Origin: Hymenobacter caeli
GTDB lineage: Bacteria; Bacteroidota; Bacteroidia; Cytophagales; Hymenobacteraceae
Length of the DNA: 64,000 nt
Direction: 5' to 3'
NCBI RefSeq assembly: GCF_013294115.1
Contig: NZ_JABSNP010000020.1
Span: forward strand, 20,110-84,109
In this document: positions 43,547 through 52,706 of the stretch, piece after piece
Numbering within the stretch: the stretch's first letter is position 1
Layout of the letters: every line of letters begins with the position of its first letter
The notes under the pieces: generated by a model
The model's input: only the letters and a program-made list of their open reading frames with translations
What the model was told of the DNA's origin: nothing
Databases searched by the model: none
Made by a program: the position numbers and the translations under genes

Positions 43547-43685
43547 CCCGGGCCCCCGCGCTGTTTTTAAGCATTTCCGGGATGGATTTTGCCGCCGCCG
43601 GTGTTGTACGGCTACCGGGGCAGCCAACGAAACGCGGGCCGGGTGGTTTAGGAAAAAATAAAAACCGCCGGCGCGCGTCTTCCCC

Positions 43686-43715
43686 TTGGGCACCGTTCCC
43701 GTCCCTTCTACTTCG
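43686..43715 (+). promoter_or_regulatory. Possible promoter of ftsH
   Basis: TTG at 43686-43688, 20 nt, then TACTTCG at 43709-43715, a weak form of the -7 box. The ATG of ftsH is 21 nt further on. Confidence 0.35.
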
Positions 43716-43736
43716 TGCTTTCTAACCTAGTGTCTT

Positions 43737-45860
43737 ATGTCTGATAAACTGCCCAGCGGCAACAACAAGCGGAAAAAGCCAACGCCCAGCCCCACGCCCC
43801 GGCCCGGGGTGCAGCTGTGGGTGTTGGCCGGCTTGCTGGTGTTCATGTTCGGGGTGATGTTCGTGAGCAACGTCAACTCCCCCGCCAAAATCAACCAACA
43901 GCGGTTCGAGCAAATGCTGGCCGCGGGCGACGTTGAGAAAATTACCCTCTACAACGAGAAGGAAGTGGATGTGGCGCTCACGCCGGCCGCCCTGCGCAAG
44001 GCTGAGTACCAGCGCGAAATGGTGCGCAAGTCGCCGTTCGGCGTCAGCGGCGATGCCCAGTTCTACTTTCCGGTTGTCGATGCTAAGCTGTTCCAGGAAA
44101 ACCTCGACCAGCTGCAAAAAACCAAGCCGGCGGCCCAGCAGCTGCCCCTTAACATCGACGTGCGCGAAAACATCGGTGACTTCGTGGGTCGGTGGGGCCT
44201 GGTGGCCTTGCTCGTAGTGGGCTTCCTGTTCATGATGAAGCGCATGGGCGGGGCCGGTGGCCCCGGCGGCCAGATTTTCAGCATCGGCAAGAGCCGCGCC
44301 GCCCTGTTTGAAGGCGGCGACAAAGTGAAAATCACGTTCAAGGACGTAGCTGGCCTCGAAGAGGCAAAGGAGGAAGTGCAGGAAATTGTGGAGTTCCTCA
44401 AGAACCCCAGCAAATTCACCGTGCTCGGTGGCAAAATTCCCAAAGGGGCCCTGCTGGTAGGCCCTCCCGGCACCGGCAAAACCCTGCTGGCCAAGGCCGT
44501 GGCCGGCGAAGCCGACGTGCCGTTCTTCTCGCTCTCGGGCTCCGACTTCGTGGAGATGTTCGTGGGCGTGGGCGCGGCCCGGGTGCGCGACTTGTTCAAG
44601 CAGGCCAAGGCCAAGGCCCCGTGCATCATTTTCATCGACGAGATTGATGCCGTGGGCCGCTCGCGCAGCAAGGGCAGCATGCCCGGCGGCAACGACGAGC
44701 GCGAGAACACTTTGAACTCGCTGCTGGTGGAGATGGACGGCTTTGGCACTGATTCGGGCGTCATCATCCTGGCTGCCACCAACCGGCCCGATACGCTGGA
44801 CTCGGCCCTGCTGCGCCCCGGCCGCTTCGACCGCCAGATTAGCATCGACAAGCCGGACATCAACGGCCGCACCGAGATTTTCACGGTGCACCTCAAGCCC
44901 CTCACCCTGGGGCCCGACGTGGACGCCCGCAAGCTCTCGGCCCAAACGCCTGGTTTTGCCGGTGCCGAAATTGCCAACGTCTGCAACGAGGCCGCCCTTA
45001 TCGCCGCCCGCCGCGATAAGAAAATGGTGACCGACCAGGACTTCACCGACGCCATCGACCGCGTGATTGGGGGCCTGGAGAAGAAAAACAAAATCATCTC
45101 GCCCAGCGAAAAGCGCATCGTCGCCTACCACGAAGCCGGCCACGCCATCACCGGCTGGTTCCTGGAGCATTGCGACCCGTTGGTGAAGGTGAGCATCGTG
45201 CCCCGCGGCGTGGCCGCCCTCGGCTACGCCCAGTACTTGCCCAAGGAGCAGTTTTTGTACAACACCGAGCAGCTCATCGACGAGATGTGCATGGCCCTGG
45301 GCGGCCGCGCCGCCGAAGAGCTGGTGTTCGGCAAGATTTCGACCGGGGCCCTGAGCGACCTGGAGCGCATTACTAAGATGGCCTACTCCATCGTGACGAT
45401 GTACGGCATGAACTCAAAGCTCGGCAACGTGTCGTACTACGACTCGAAGGGCCAGAATGAGTACGGCTTCTCGAAGCCGTACTCCGAAGCTACTTCGCAA
45501 ATGATTGACGAAGAGGTGCGCACCATTATCGAGCAAGCGTACATCCGCACCAAAGAGCTGCTCACCGAGCGCCGCCACGAGCTGGAAGTAATTGCCAAGG
45601 AGCTGCTGGAAAAAGAAGTGCTGCTGCAAGACGACCTGGAGCGCCTCGTGGGCAAGCGGCCCTTCGGCGGCCAAACCAATTACCAGGCTCACATGGCCGG
45701 CACCGACCGCAGCGAAACCGCCAGCGAGGTGAAAGGCGAGCTGGCCGCCGGCGGCAGCCTCGGCAGCGACCTGCCCGACCTGCACCTGCCCGGCCTCGAC
45801 AGCGGCCCGGGCACCAACGAAGCCGCCGCCCCCAGCGGTAGCGCCGTGGCGGGCGTATAG
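43737..45860 (+). CDS. ftsH: ATP-dependent zinc metalloprotease FtsH
   Basis: 707 aa. Two membrane helices (about 25-45 and 150-170) flank a periplasmic domain. The AAA module has Walker A GPPGTGKT, Walker B IIFIDEIDAVGR and the second region of homology (ATNRPDTLDSALLRPGRFDR). The zinc protease motif is HEAGH (VAYHEAGHAITGW), with a downstream Asp-bearing EELVFG-D. A Gly/Ser-rich C-terminal tail of about 50 residues ends it. It degrades misfolded membrane proteins. A clear terminator follows. Confidence 0.97.
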   Translation: MSDKLPSGNNKRKKPTPSPTPRPGVQLWVLAGLLVFMFGVMFVSNVNSPAKINQQRFEQMLAAGDVEKITLYNEKEVDVALTPAALRKAEYQREMVRKSPFGVSGDAQFYFPVVDAKLFQENLDQLQKTKPAAQQLPLNIDVRENIGDFVGRWGLVALLVVGFLFMMKRMGGAGGPGGQIFSIGKSRAALFEGGDKVKITFKDVAGLEEAKEEVQEIVEFLKNPSKFTVLGGKIPKGALLVGPPGTGKTLLAKAVAGEADVPFFSLSGSDFVEMFVGVGAARVRDLFKQAKAKAPCIIFIDEIDAVGRSRSKGSMPGGNDERENTLNSLLVEMDGFGTDSGVIILAATNRPDTLDSALLRPGRFDRQISIDKPDINGRTEIFTVHLKPLTLGPDVDARKLSAQTPGFAGAEIANVCNEAALIAARRDKKMVTDQDFTDAIDRVIGGLEKKNKIISPSEKRIVAYHEAGHAITGWFLEHCDPLVKVSIVPRGVAALGYAQYLPKEQFLYNTEQLIDEMCMALGGRAAEELVFGKISTGALSDLERITKMAYSIVTMYGMNSKLGNVSYYDSKGQNEYGFSKPYSEATSQMIDEEVRTIIEQAYIRTKELLTERRHELEVIAKELLEKEVLLQDDLERLVGKRPFGGQTNYQAHMAGTDRSETASEVKGELAAGGSLGSDLPDLHLPGLDSGPGTNEAAAPSGSAVAGV

Positions 45861-45887
45861 CGCCTCCCGGCCGGAGTTTAGTTTAAT

Positions 45888-45924
45888 AAAAAGCCCCGCT
45901 CTCAGCACGAGAGCGGGGCTTTTT
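45888..45924 (+). terminator. Rho-independent terminator after ftsH
   Basis: AAAAAGCCCCGCTCTC pairs with GAGAGCGGGGCTTTTT across 5 nt, ending in five T. Confidence 0.92.
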
Positions 45925-46284
45925 GTTAGGTGTGTTGGAGGCCCACCGGCGGGAGTAGCGTTGTACCAAATCAGGGCCGGTTAGTCGTAGTAAGGATGGG
46001 TGAGGCAAACCCAGCCGGGCGCAAGGGTGAGCGTAGCGTGCGGCAGTTGGTAAGCGGGGTAAAACGAGTGAAAGAAATATATAGTCATTTGGTAATAAGT
46101 AAACTAGGTGAAAATAAAAGGGGTTGAATCCGAGCGTAAAGATATGGTTTGAAACTACGCCCCGCCATCGCATAAACATGCGAGGCAGACCGGACCGATT
46201 CGGGCCCCCTGGCCGGCGCGGGGGCGGGCAATCTGCTCCGGCACTGCCCGGCGCTATCTTCGCGGCTCCAGCTTGCTTCACCTC
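45925..46284 (+). other. 360-nt intergenic region before the LutC-like gene
   Basis: I see no gene. The sequence is less GC-rich near 46060-46140. TATCTTCG at 46255-46262 resembles a -7 box but has only a poor -33 partner; it is the best promoter candidate for the gene at 46285. Confidence 0.4.
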
Positions 46285-46980
46285 ATGGTTCCCGAATCTT
46301 CTGCCGCGGCGGCCCGCGCCGCCGTGCTGGCCCGCATCCGCCAGGGGTTGGCGCGGCCCGCCGCGCTGCCCCCGCGCCCCGATTTTGCCGCCCCGGTGCA
46401 CCCGCCGCTGCCCGCCGACCTCGCCGTGGCCTTCGCCGAAAGCTTCGTGCGCGTGGGCGGCGTGTTTTACTACTGCACGTCTGTAGCGCACTTTATCGGT
46501 CAGTTGGGGGCCTACCTGCGCGAGCAGCAAATCGGCCGCCTCTTCGCTTGGGAGCCGGCGCTGCAAAATATGTTGTACCAGGGGCAGGTGCCGTTCGTGG
46601 CCGACGAGACGGAATTTTTGCCCCACGCCGACGCCAGCCTGACCACCTGCGAGGCCCTGGTGGCCCGCACCGGCAGCCTGCTGGTGGCCCCCGCCACGCC
46701 CAGCGGCCGCCGCCTGAGCGTGTACCCCGACCAGCACCTAGTGCTGGCCCGCCCCGGCCAGGTAGTGGCCGAAATCGGCGACGCGCTGCGCCTGCTGCAA
46801 GCCCGCTACGGCGCGGCCCTGCCCTCGATGGCCTCGCTCACCACCGGCCCCAGCCGCACCGCCGACATCGAGAAAACCCTCGTGCTGGGGGCCCACGGCC
46901 CGCGCCAGCTGGTGCTGTTTCTGCTCGACGACGACGACGCGGAAGGAGCGTGGGAAGCGGAGAGTGAAGACGTTAACTGA
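46285..46980 (+). CDS. LutC/YkgG-family (LUD domain) protein
   Basis: 231 aa from ATG 46285. The LUD domain is recognisable from VRVGGVFYYC, then DASLTTCEALVARTGSLLVAP, PDQHLVLARPGQVV and SLTTGPSRTADIEKTLVLGAHGPRQLVLFLL. The TGPSRTADIE segment is characteristic. In Bacillus LutC is part of lactate oxidation together with iron-sulphur proteins LutA and LutB, which are not nearby. A different role of the stand-alone protein is possible. Confidence 0.88.
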   Translation: MVPESSAAAARAAVLARIRQGLARPAALPPRPDFAAPVHPPLPADLAVAFAESFVRVGGVFYYCTSVAHFIGQLGAYLREQQIGRLFAWEPALQNMLYQGQVPFVADETEFLPHADASLTTCEALVARTGSLLVAPATPSGRRLSVYPDQHLVLARPGQVVAEIGDALRLLQARYGAALPSMASLTTGPSRTADIEKTLVLGAHGPRQLVLFLLDDDDAEGAWEAESEDVN

Positions 46981-47049
46981 GCATTAAAGGCTATTGATTA
47001 TTTTCTCTGCTTCCCCATTCCCACCCCTGCTCCTACCAACCGGCCCCGC

Positions 47050-47835
47050 ATGAGCCCGACGAGCCCCACCCTGCCCCCGCTGGCCCTGCCGCCCGGCCGC
47101 CGGGTTTATTTCGCTTCCGATTTTCATTTGGGCACGCCCGACGCCGCCGCTTCGGCCGCGCGGGAGCGGCGCATCGTGCGCTGGCTGGAAATGGCGGCCC
47201 GCGACGCGGCGGCCATCTACCTGGTGGGCGACCTGTTCGACTTCTGGTTCGAGTACCGCCACGCCATCCCGCGCGGCTTCGTTCGCCTGCAAGGCAAGCT
47301 GGCCGAGCTGGCCGACGGTGGCCTGCCGATTTACATCTTCACCGGCAACCACGACCTGTGGATGTTCGACTACTTCCCCCAGGAACTGGGCATTCCCATC
47401 CTGCGGGCCCCCGTTACGCAGCAGATTGGCCACCAGCTGTTTCATATCGGGCACGGCGATGGCCTGGGGCCCAAAGACCGCAGCTACAAAGCCCTGAAAA
47501 AGGTGTTCACCTCGCCGCTGGCGCACTGGCTCTTTGCCCGGCTGCACCCCAACCTGGGCATCGGCCTGGCCAGCGGCTGGAGCAAGCGCAGCCGCCTCCA
47601 GAACACGGAAGCGGACGCCAAGTATTTCGGCGAGGACGAGTGGCTGCTCGTGTACTGCCGCGAACTGGAGGCCCGCCAGCACCACGACTACTACATCTTC
47701 GGCCACCGCCACCTGCCCCTCGACCTGGCCGTGGGCCCCGGCAGCCGCTACGTCAACCTGGGCGAGTGGGTCAATTATTGCTCTTACGCCGAGTACGATG
47801 GCAACACCCTGGCTTTGCGGTATTTTGAGCAGTAG
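47050..47835 (+). CDS. lpxH: UDP-2,3-diacylglucosamine diphosphatase-like metallophosphoesterase
   Basis: 261 aa. The calcineurin-like fold motifs appear in order: SDFHLGTP (metal site), YLVGDLFDFWFEYRH (GDxFD), FTGNHDLWMFDY (GNHD), FHIGHGDGLGP and the C-terminal YIFGHRHLPLD (GHxH). This is the set of LpxH, which removes UMP from UDP-2,3-diacylglucosamine in lipid A synthesis at the inner membrane. The gene following overlaps or nearly abuts it. Confidence 0.92.
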   Translation: MSPTSPTLPPLALPPGRRVYFASDFHLGTPDAAASAARERRIVRWLEMAARDAAAIYLVGDLFDFWFEYRHAIPRGFVRLQGKLAELADGGLPIYIFTGNHDLWMFDYFPQELGIPILRAPVTQQIGHQLFHIGHGDGLGPKDRSYKALKKVFTSPLAHWLFARLHPNLGIGLASGWSKRSRLQNTEADAKYFGEDEWLLVYCRELEARQHHDYYIFGHRHLPLDLAVGPGSRYVNLGEWVNYCSYAEYDGNTLALRYFEQ

Positions 47836-47842
47836 CCCGCCG

Positions 47843-48787
47843 GTGGGCGCGAAAGCCCTGGGCCTGGCCGTGCTGTTGCTCGGGGCCGCCCCGGGGGCCC
47901 GGGGCCAGGCCACCGTGCCCAACGCCGCGTCGGTGGCCCCGGCCGCCGTGGTGGCCCCTACCGAAACCCCGCGCCCGGCGGCGGGCACTTCGGTGGGCGC
48001 GGTAGCCGCCCCCGCCGAAGTGCCCGCCGCCGGGGCCTGGGCCCTGGTGCGCACCCTGCGCCTGCCCAACCCCGGGGCCGCTTCGCTCGACCGGCGCGGG
48101 GGCTTGTACGTGGCCGATGCCGACAACAACATCCGCCAGTTCGGGCCCGAGGGCCTGCCCCTGAACACCTACGCGCCCACCCAGCCCGGCCACGTGGCCC
48201 AGCTCGAAGCCTTCAACCTCAACACGACCCTCGTTTTTTACGACGACCGCCAGCAACTGGTGCTGCTCGACCGCTTCCTGGCCCCGCTCAGCGAGCTGCG
48301 GCTGGCCGACTACCTCGACGGCACCGTGCGGGCGGCCACCCTGGCCCCTGACAACCAAATCTGGCTGCTGGACGAGAGCACGCTGGCCCTGCGCGAGTTC
48401 GACCCCAGCACCCTGCGCCTGGTGCAAAACACGCCGCTCGACCTGCTCATCGGCCGCACCCGGCCCGATTTCCGCTTCCTCCGCCAGTACCAGAACAACA
48501 CGTACCTAGTGGACAAGACAACGGGCGTGTACGTGTTCGATAACCTGGGCAACTACAAAAAAAAACTGCCCCTGCCCGGCCTGAACACGGTGGGCTTCCG
48601 GGGCGACGAACTGTACTACCTGGCCGGCGGCCAGCTGCGGTTTTTCCACCTCTACAACCTCACCGAGCGCACCGTGGCCCTGCCTTCGGGAACCAACACC
48701 GGGGCCCTGCGCCAGGTGCTGGTGGGGGAGAAGTTTGCCTATTTGTTCACGGCCCAGGGCGTGGCGGTGTACCAGCTGCCGCTTTAG
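47843..48787 (+). CDS. Exported beta-propeller-like protein
   Basis: 314 aa from GTG 47843 (a TTG at 47825, overlapping lpxH, is an alternative). Signal peptide ALGLAVLLLGAAPGARGQ, then a Pro/Ala linker (about 25-65), then six short beta-repeat units: RGGLYVADADNNIRQFG, NQIWLLDESTLALREFD and GVYVFDNLGNYKKKLP. These resemble NHL or other propeller blades. Function unknown. It is probably translated together with lpxH. It ends before a TAGCT-type repeat. Confidence 0.75.
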   Translation: MGAKALGLAVLLLGAAPGARGQATVPNAASVAPAAVVAPTETPRPAAGTSVGAVAAPAEVPAAGAWALVRTLRLPNPGAASLDRRGGLYVADADNNIRQFGPEGLPLNTYAPTQPGHVAQLEAFNLNTTLVFYDDRQQLVLLDRFLAPLSELRLADYLDGTVRAATLAPDNQIWLLDESTLALREFDPSTLRLVQNTPLDLLIGRTRPDFRFLRQYQNNTYLVDKTTGVYVFDNLGNYKKKLPLPGLNTVGFRGDELYYLAGGQLRFFHLYNLTERTVALPSGTNTGALRQVLVGEKFAYLFTAQGVAVYQLPL

Positions 48788-48794
48788 CTGTCAT

Positions 48795-48898
48795 GCCACT
48801 CTAGCTATTAGCTGCTGGCTGTTAGCTGTTAGCTTTTATAGACGGATGTGGCCGTAAGCTGAGAGAAAAAAGCTAACAGCCGGTAGCCAACAGCCAAG
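48795..48898. repeat. TAGCT-type inverted repeat pair
   Basis: Left arm (CTAGCTATTAGCTGCTGGC, TGTTAGCTGTTAGCTTTT) and right arm (AAAAAAGCTAACAGCC, TAGCCAACAGCC) are roughly inverted and flank about 35 nt. It can fold into one long hairpin between the propeller gene and the dehydrogenase gene. Confidence 0.75.
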
Positions 48899-48989
48899 CA
48901 GAAGCTGGGCCCTAGTAACCCTTGCGCAAAACGGGCCGTTGGCCGGGGAGAAATCCTGTCCTTTTCCCCGCCAACCCAACCCCGTTTCC

Positions 48990-50153
48990 ATGCAAGCGCT
49001 TGTGTACCACGGTATGAAAGACGTGCGCGTCGATACCGTCGAAGACCCTAAAATCGAGGATGGGCGCGACGCCATCATCCGCGTGACGAGCACGGCCATT
49101 TGCGGCTCGGACCTGCACATTTACAACGGCAGCCTGCCCCAGCCGCGGCCGATGGTGCTCGGCCACGAGTTCATGGGCATCGTGGAGGAGGTGGGCCGGG
49201 GCGTGGGCGGCAAGCTGAAGGTGGGCGACCGGGTGGTGGTGCCCTTCCCCATTGCCTGCGGCACCTGCTTTTTCTGCAACCACGACCTGCCCGGCCACTG
49301 CGAAAACTCCAACCCCGACCACTACGGCCCCGAGGGCGGCCTGCTGACCGAAAAAGGCGGGGCCCTGTTCGGCTACACCGACCTGTACGGCGGCTACAAC
49401 GGCGGCCAGGCCGAGTACGTGCGCGTGCCCTACGCCGACTACGGCCCCCGCGTCATTCCCGACTCGCTCACCGACGACCAGGCCCTGTTCCTGACCGATA
49501 TTTTCCCCACCGGCTACTCGGCCATCGACTGGGGCAACGTGAGCGGCGGCGAAACGGTGGCCATTTTCGGGGCGGGCCCCGTGGGCATCATGGCCGCCAA
49601 AAGTGCCTGGCTGCGCGGCGCGGCCCGCGTGGTTATCGTCGACACGCTCCAGTACCGCCTCGACATGGCCAAGAAATCGGCCAGCGTGGAAACCATCCTC
49701 TGGGAAAGCCACGACGACGTGGTGAAGCAAATCCGCGACATGACGAGCGGCCGCGGGGCCGAGGTGTGCGTGGACGCCGTGGGCTTCGAGCCCGACCGCA
49801 GCCTCGCCGACCGCGCCAAGGCCGTGCTGAACCTGGAAAAGGGCTCGCCCAAAATCATTGAAACCTGCCTGAGCGCCGTGCGCCGCGGCGGCATCGTGTC
49901 GGTGGTGGGCGTGTACGCCACGCCGTTCGATAACTTCCCGGTGGGCCAGTTTTTCGACAAGGGCATCACCATCCGCGGCGGCCAGGCCCCGGCCCAGAAG
50001 CACATCGACAAGCTCCTCCAGTACGTCATCGACGGCAAGGTGCAGCTCGACGACATCATCACCCACCACCTGCCCCTGGCCGACGCCGCCCACGGCTACG
50101 ACATCTTCCGCAACAAGAAGGAGAACTGCGTGAAGGTGGTGCTGAAGCCGTGA
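48990..50153 (+). CDS. Zinc-dependent alcohol dehydrogenase (formaldehyde dehydrogenase-like)
   Basis: 387 aa from ATG 48990 (the reading frame continues upstream but the family start is MQALVYHG). Catalytic-zinc ligands are in ICGSDLHIYNG and GHEFMG; structural-zinc Cys residues are in CGTCFFCNHDLPGHC. The Rossmann motif is FGAGPVGIMAAKSAWLRGA. The pattern fits the glutathione-independent formaldehyde or other MDR dehydrogenases. The physiological substrate is unknown. A terminator follows. Confidence 0.88.
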   Translation: MQALVYHGMKDVRVDTVEDPKIEDGRDAIIRVTSTAICGSDLHIYNGSLPQPRPMVLGHEFMGIVEEVGRGVGGKLKVGDRVVVPFPIACGTCFFCNHDLPGHCENSNPDHYGPEGGLLTEKGGALFGYTDLYGGYNGGQAEYVRVPYADYGPRVIPDSLTDDQALFLTDIFPTGYSAIDWGNVSGGETVAIFGAGPVGIMAAKSAWLRGAARVVIVDTLQYRLDMAKKSASVETILWESHDDVVKQIRDMTSGRGAEVCVDAVGFEPDRSLADRAKAVLNLEKGSPKIIETCLSAVRRGGIVSVVGVYATPFDNFPVGQFFDKGITIRGGQAPAQKHIDKLLQYVIDGKVQLDDIITHHLPLADAAHGYDIFRNKKENCVKVVLKP

Positions 50154-50169
50154 GAATTTCAGTTAAAAA

Positions 50170-50243
50170 TTGAGAGTTAAAAGTTAAAAAAGGCCCGCTT
50201 GAATCGTCAAGCGGGCTTTTTTAACTTTTAACTCTTAACTTTT
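50170..50243. terminator. Long palindromic terminator of AGTTAAAAGT type
   Basis: AGAGTTAAAAGTTAAAAAAG continues into GCCCGCTTGA and pairs, after a 4-nt loop, with TCAAGCGGGC, then TTTTTTAACTTTTAACTCTT, giving arms over 30 bp. It can terminate both converging genes. The TAA stop codon of the Uma2 gene lies inside its right arm. The AGTTAAAAGT sequence recurs in the repeat cluster at 54852-55084. Confidence 0.85.
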
Positions 50244-50843
50244 CCTCAGCGGCCGCAAGTCGAGGCGGAAGCCGGGCAGCACCGGTTCGCCGCTCAACTC
50301 GCGGTCGAAGCCGCTGAGGGTTTCGACGGGCTGGCCGGGGCGGTACACGTAGGCCGTGGCAGCTTCGGTGTCGAGCAAAAAGCCGAGCAGGGCCCCGTTG
50401 GCCAGATATTCCTCCATTTTGGCCTGGAGGTCGCGCAGCGTGTCGGACGGGGATTTTACTTCGACCACGAACTCGGGGCAGGTGGGGAAGAAGCCCGTTT
50501 CGGTGTTGGCGGCCAGGGCAGTGGCGCGGCGGGCCGTGCTCAGCCAGGCCACGTCGGGGGCCCGCACGGCCTTATTGGGCAGCCGAAACCCGGCCGACGA
50601 CTCGTAGGTGTGGCCAGAGCGGGCTTGGCGGTTCCAAAGCCAGAGTTGGCCGTTGATTTCGCTGGTAGATTCGCTGGAGTCGGGGTAGGCGGGGGGCATG
50701 ATGATGATTTCCTGGGCGGCGGTGCGCTCAATCTGAAGGTTAGGGTTGGCCTGACAGAACCGGAAGAAATCGGCCTCTGACATCCCCGTTAGCACGTCGC
50801 CGCGCAGGGTGAACAAGTCGGTAGGAATTTCGGCGAGGCGCAT
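50235..50843 (-). CDS. Uma2-family restriction endonuclease-like protein
   Basis: 202 aa from ATG 50843. The PD-(D/E)xK nuclease core is visible as Asp97 in RAPDVAW and Glu128-x-Lys130 in EFVVEVKSPSDT, the usual Uma2 (DUF820) layout. Length is typical. Function is unknown; the family is patchily distributed and often multi-copy. The last codons and TAA are part of a palindromic repeat, as if the repeat had inserted at the 3' end. A TATCTTTA on the minus strand near 50880 may be its -7 box. Confidence 0.88.
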   Translation of the reverse strand: MRLAEIPTDLFTLRGDVLTGMSEADFFRFCQANPNLQIERTAAQEIIIMPPAYPDSSESTSEINGQLWLWNRQARSGHTYESSAGFRLPNKAVRAPDVAWLSTARRATALAANTETGFFPTCPEFVVEVKSPSDTLRDLQAKMEEYLANGALLGFLLDTEAATAYVYRPGQPVETLSGFDRELSGEPVLPGFRLDLRPLRKS

Positions 50844-51020
50844 GGTCGTAGCGGTTAGGTGGCTGCTTGGAATAAAGCTAAAGATAGTGCCGGGGGCGGG
50901 TCCTGGGGCCCCGGTGGGAGCGGGGCCCGCCGCCCTCCCGAAACGGCTATCTTTGCTGGATTCCGAATTCTCTGCGGCCCGGACAAAGCGCCGCCTCACG
51001 ATATATATCCCCTTGGCCTC

Positions 51021-52691
51021 ATGGCTTGTTCAACTTGTTCCTCCGGCGGCGGCTGCTCTACCAGCAAGGTAGGCGGCTGCGGCTCTAAAGGGGGCTGTAG
51101 CAGTGGCTGCACCCGCCTCAACGTTTTCGATTGGCTGGCCGACGTGGACGTGCCCGACTCGTTTGCGGGCTTCGACATCGTGGAAATCCGCTTCAAGGGC
51201 GGCCGCAAAGAGTTCTTTCGCAACGCCAGCCGCCTGCCCCTCGTGACGGGCGACGCCGTGGTGGTGGAGGCCGCCGGCAGCGGCTGGCACCTGGGCCACG
51301 TCTCGCTCAAGGGCGAGCTGGTGCGCCTGCAAATGCGCAAAAAGAAGGTGGCCCCCGACGCCAAAGACATCCGCAACATTTTGCGCGTGGCCACACCCGA
51401 CGACGAGGAGCGCTGGCAGGCCGTGCGCGACCTCGAAAACGGCACCATGTTCCGGGCCCGGGCCATGGTGGGCGAGCTGCGCCTGCGCATGAAGCTGAGC
51501 GACGTGGAGTACCAGGCCGACCGCACCAAGGCCCTGTTCTTTTACTCGGCCGAAGACCGGGTGGACTTCCGGGAGCTGATTCGGCGGCTGGCCGACGAGT
51601 TTCGGGTGCGGGTGGAGATGCGCCAGATTTCGCTGCGCCAGGAGGCCGGCCGCATCGGCGGCATCGGCATCTGCGGGCGCGAGCTGTGCTGCTCGACCTG
51701 GCTCACCGACTTTAAAACGGTGAGTACCACCGCCGCCCGCTACCAGAACCTGAGCCTGAACCCCCAGAAGCTGGCCGGCCAGTGCGGCCGCCTCAAGTGC
51801 TGCCTCAACTACGAGCTGGACGCCTACCTCGACGCGCTGAAGGACATTCCGCAGGTGCAGCGCCCGCTGCAAACCACCCGGGGCGAGGCCTTCTTGCAGA
51901 AAACCGACATCTTCCGCCGCCGCATGTGGTTCGCCATCAAGGGCGACAACAACTGGGTGATGCTGGAAGCGGCCCGCGTGCGCGAATTGCTCGAGATGAA
52001 CAAGCGCGGCGAGAAAATCGAAAGCCTGCTGCCGCCCCGCGAGGAAGCCCCCGAGCCCGAAGTATCGGCCATTGTGGAAGGCTCGCTCGACCGCCTCGAC
52101 GACCAGATTAAAACCAGCGGCAAGCGCAGCAAGCGCAAAAAAGGCAAGGGCCCCGAAGGCTCCGATACCGCCGCCGCGCCCCGCGCCGAGCGCTCCGCCC
52201 GCGAACCCCGGGAACTGCGCGAGCCCCAGGAAAAGCGCGAGCCCCGGGAACCGCGCGAGCCCCGCTTAGGGGCCGTTGACCGCCGCTCCGCCCCGGCCGA
52301 CGCCGCTGCTCCGGCCGGCGATGGGGCCACCCCACCGGCCCGCGACGCGGCTGCCCCCGACGCCGCTCCCGAGCAGCGGGGCCGCCGCGGGGCCGCCGCC
52401 CGCCCCCTCAACCGCCGCAACGGCCGGGGCCGCGCCGAGGGCGGACGCCCCGACGCCCCCCGCCCCGAAGGCGAGGCCGGGGCCGACCGCCGCCCCGACG
52501 GCAACCGCCCGCCCCGCGCCGAGCGGCCCGAGGGCCCCCGCCGCAACCCCGACGCCCCCGCCCGCCCGCCGGGCGAAGCCGGCCCCCCCCGCGAGGGGCG
52601 GAGCGGGCGCGGCCGCGGCCGGGGGGGCCGCGGCGGCGAAAGCTCCGGCAACGCCGGGGCCGGTCCCACCCCCGCGCCGGCTGGCGCGTAA
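51021..52691 (+). CDS. ricT: RicT/PSP1-family protein with Cys-rich N-terminus and Arg-rich tail
   Basis: 556 aa from ATG 51021. Residues 1-32 are Cys/Gly/Ser-rich (MACSTCSSGGGCSTS, with eight Cys) and may bind an iron-sulphur cluster. The PSP1 core (about 35-330) includes RIGGIGICGRELCCSTWL and QCGRLKCCLNYE, the conserved Cys region of RicT/YaaT. In Bacillus RicT belongs to the Ric complex that affects RNase Y. The last 190 residues are disordered and repeat Arg/Glu/Pro units (REPREPREPR), then Gly/Arg. TATCTTTG at 50948-50955 is a -7 box upstream. gldH follows 15 nt later, the usual neighbour in Bacteroidota. Confidence 0.9.
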   Translation: MACSTCSSGGGCSTSKVGGCGSKGGCSSGCTRLNVFDWLADVDVPDSFAGFDIVEIRFKGGRKEFFRNASRLPLVTGDAVVVEAAGSGWHLGHVSLKGELVRLQMRKKKVAPDAKDIRNILRVATPDDEERWQAVRDLENGTMFRARAMVGELRLRMKLSDVEYQADRTKALFFYSAEDRVDFRELIRRLADEFRVRVEMRQISLRQEAGRIGGIGICGRELCCSTWLTDFKTVSTTAARYQNLSLNPQKLAGQCGRLKCCLNYELDAYLDALKDIPQVQRPLQTTRGEAFLQKTDIFRRRMWFAIKGDNNWVMLEAARVRELLEMNKRGEKIESLLPPREEAPEPEVSAIVEGSLDRLDDQIKTSGKRSKRKKGKGPEGSDTAAAPRAERSAREPRELREPQEKREPREPREPRLGAVDRRSAPADAAAPAGDGATPPARDAAAPDAAPEQRGRRGAAARPLNRRNGRGRAEGGRPDAPRPEGEAGADRRPDGNRPPRAERPEGPRRNPDAPARPPGEAGPPREGRSGRGRGRGGRGGESSGNAGAGPTPAPAGA

Positions 52692-52706
52692 GCTTTTGTG
52701 AACCCG

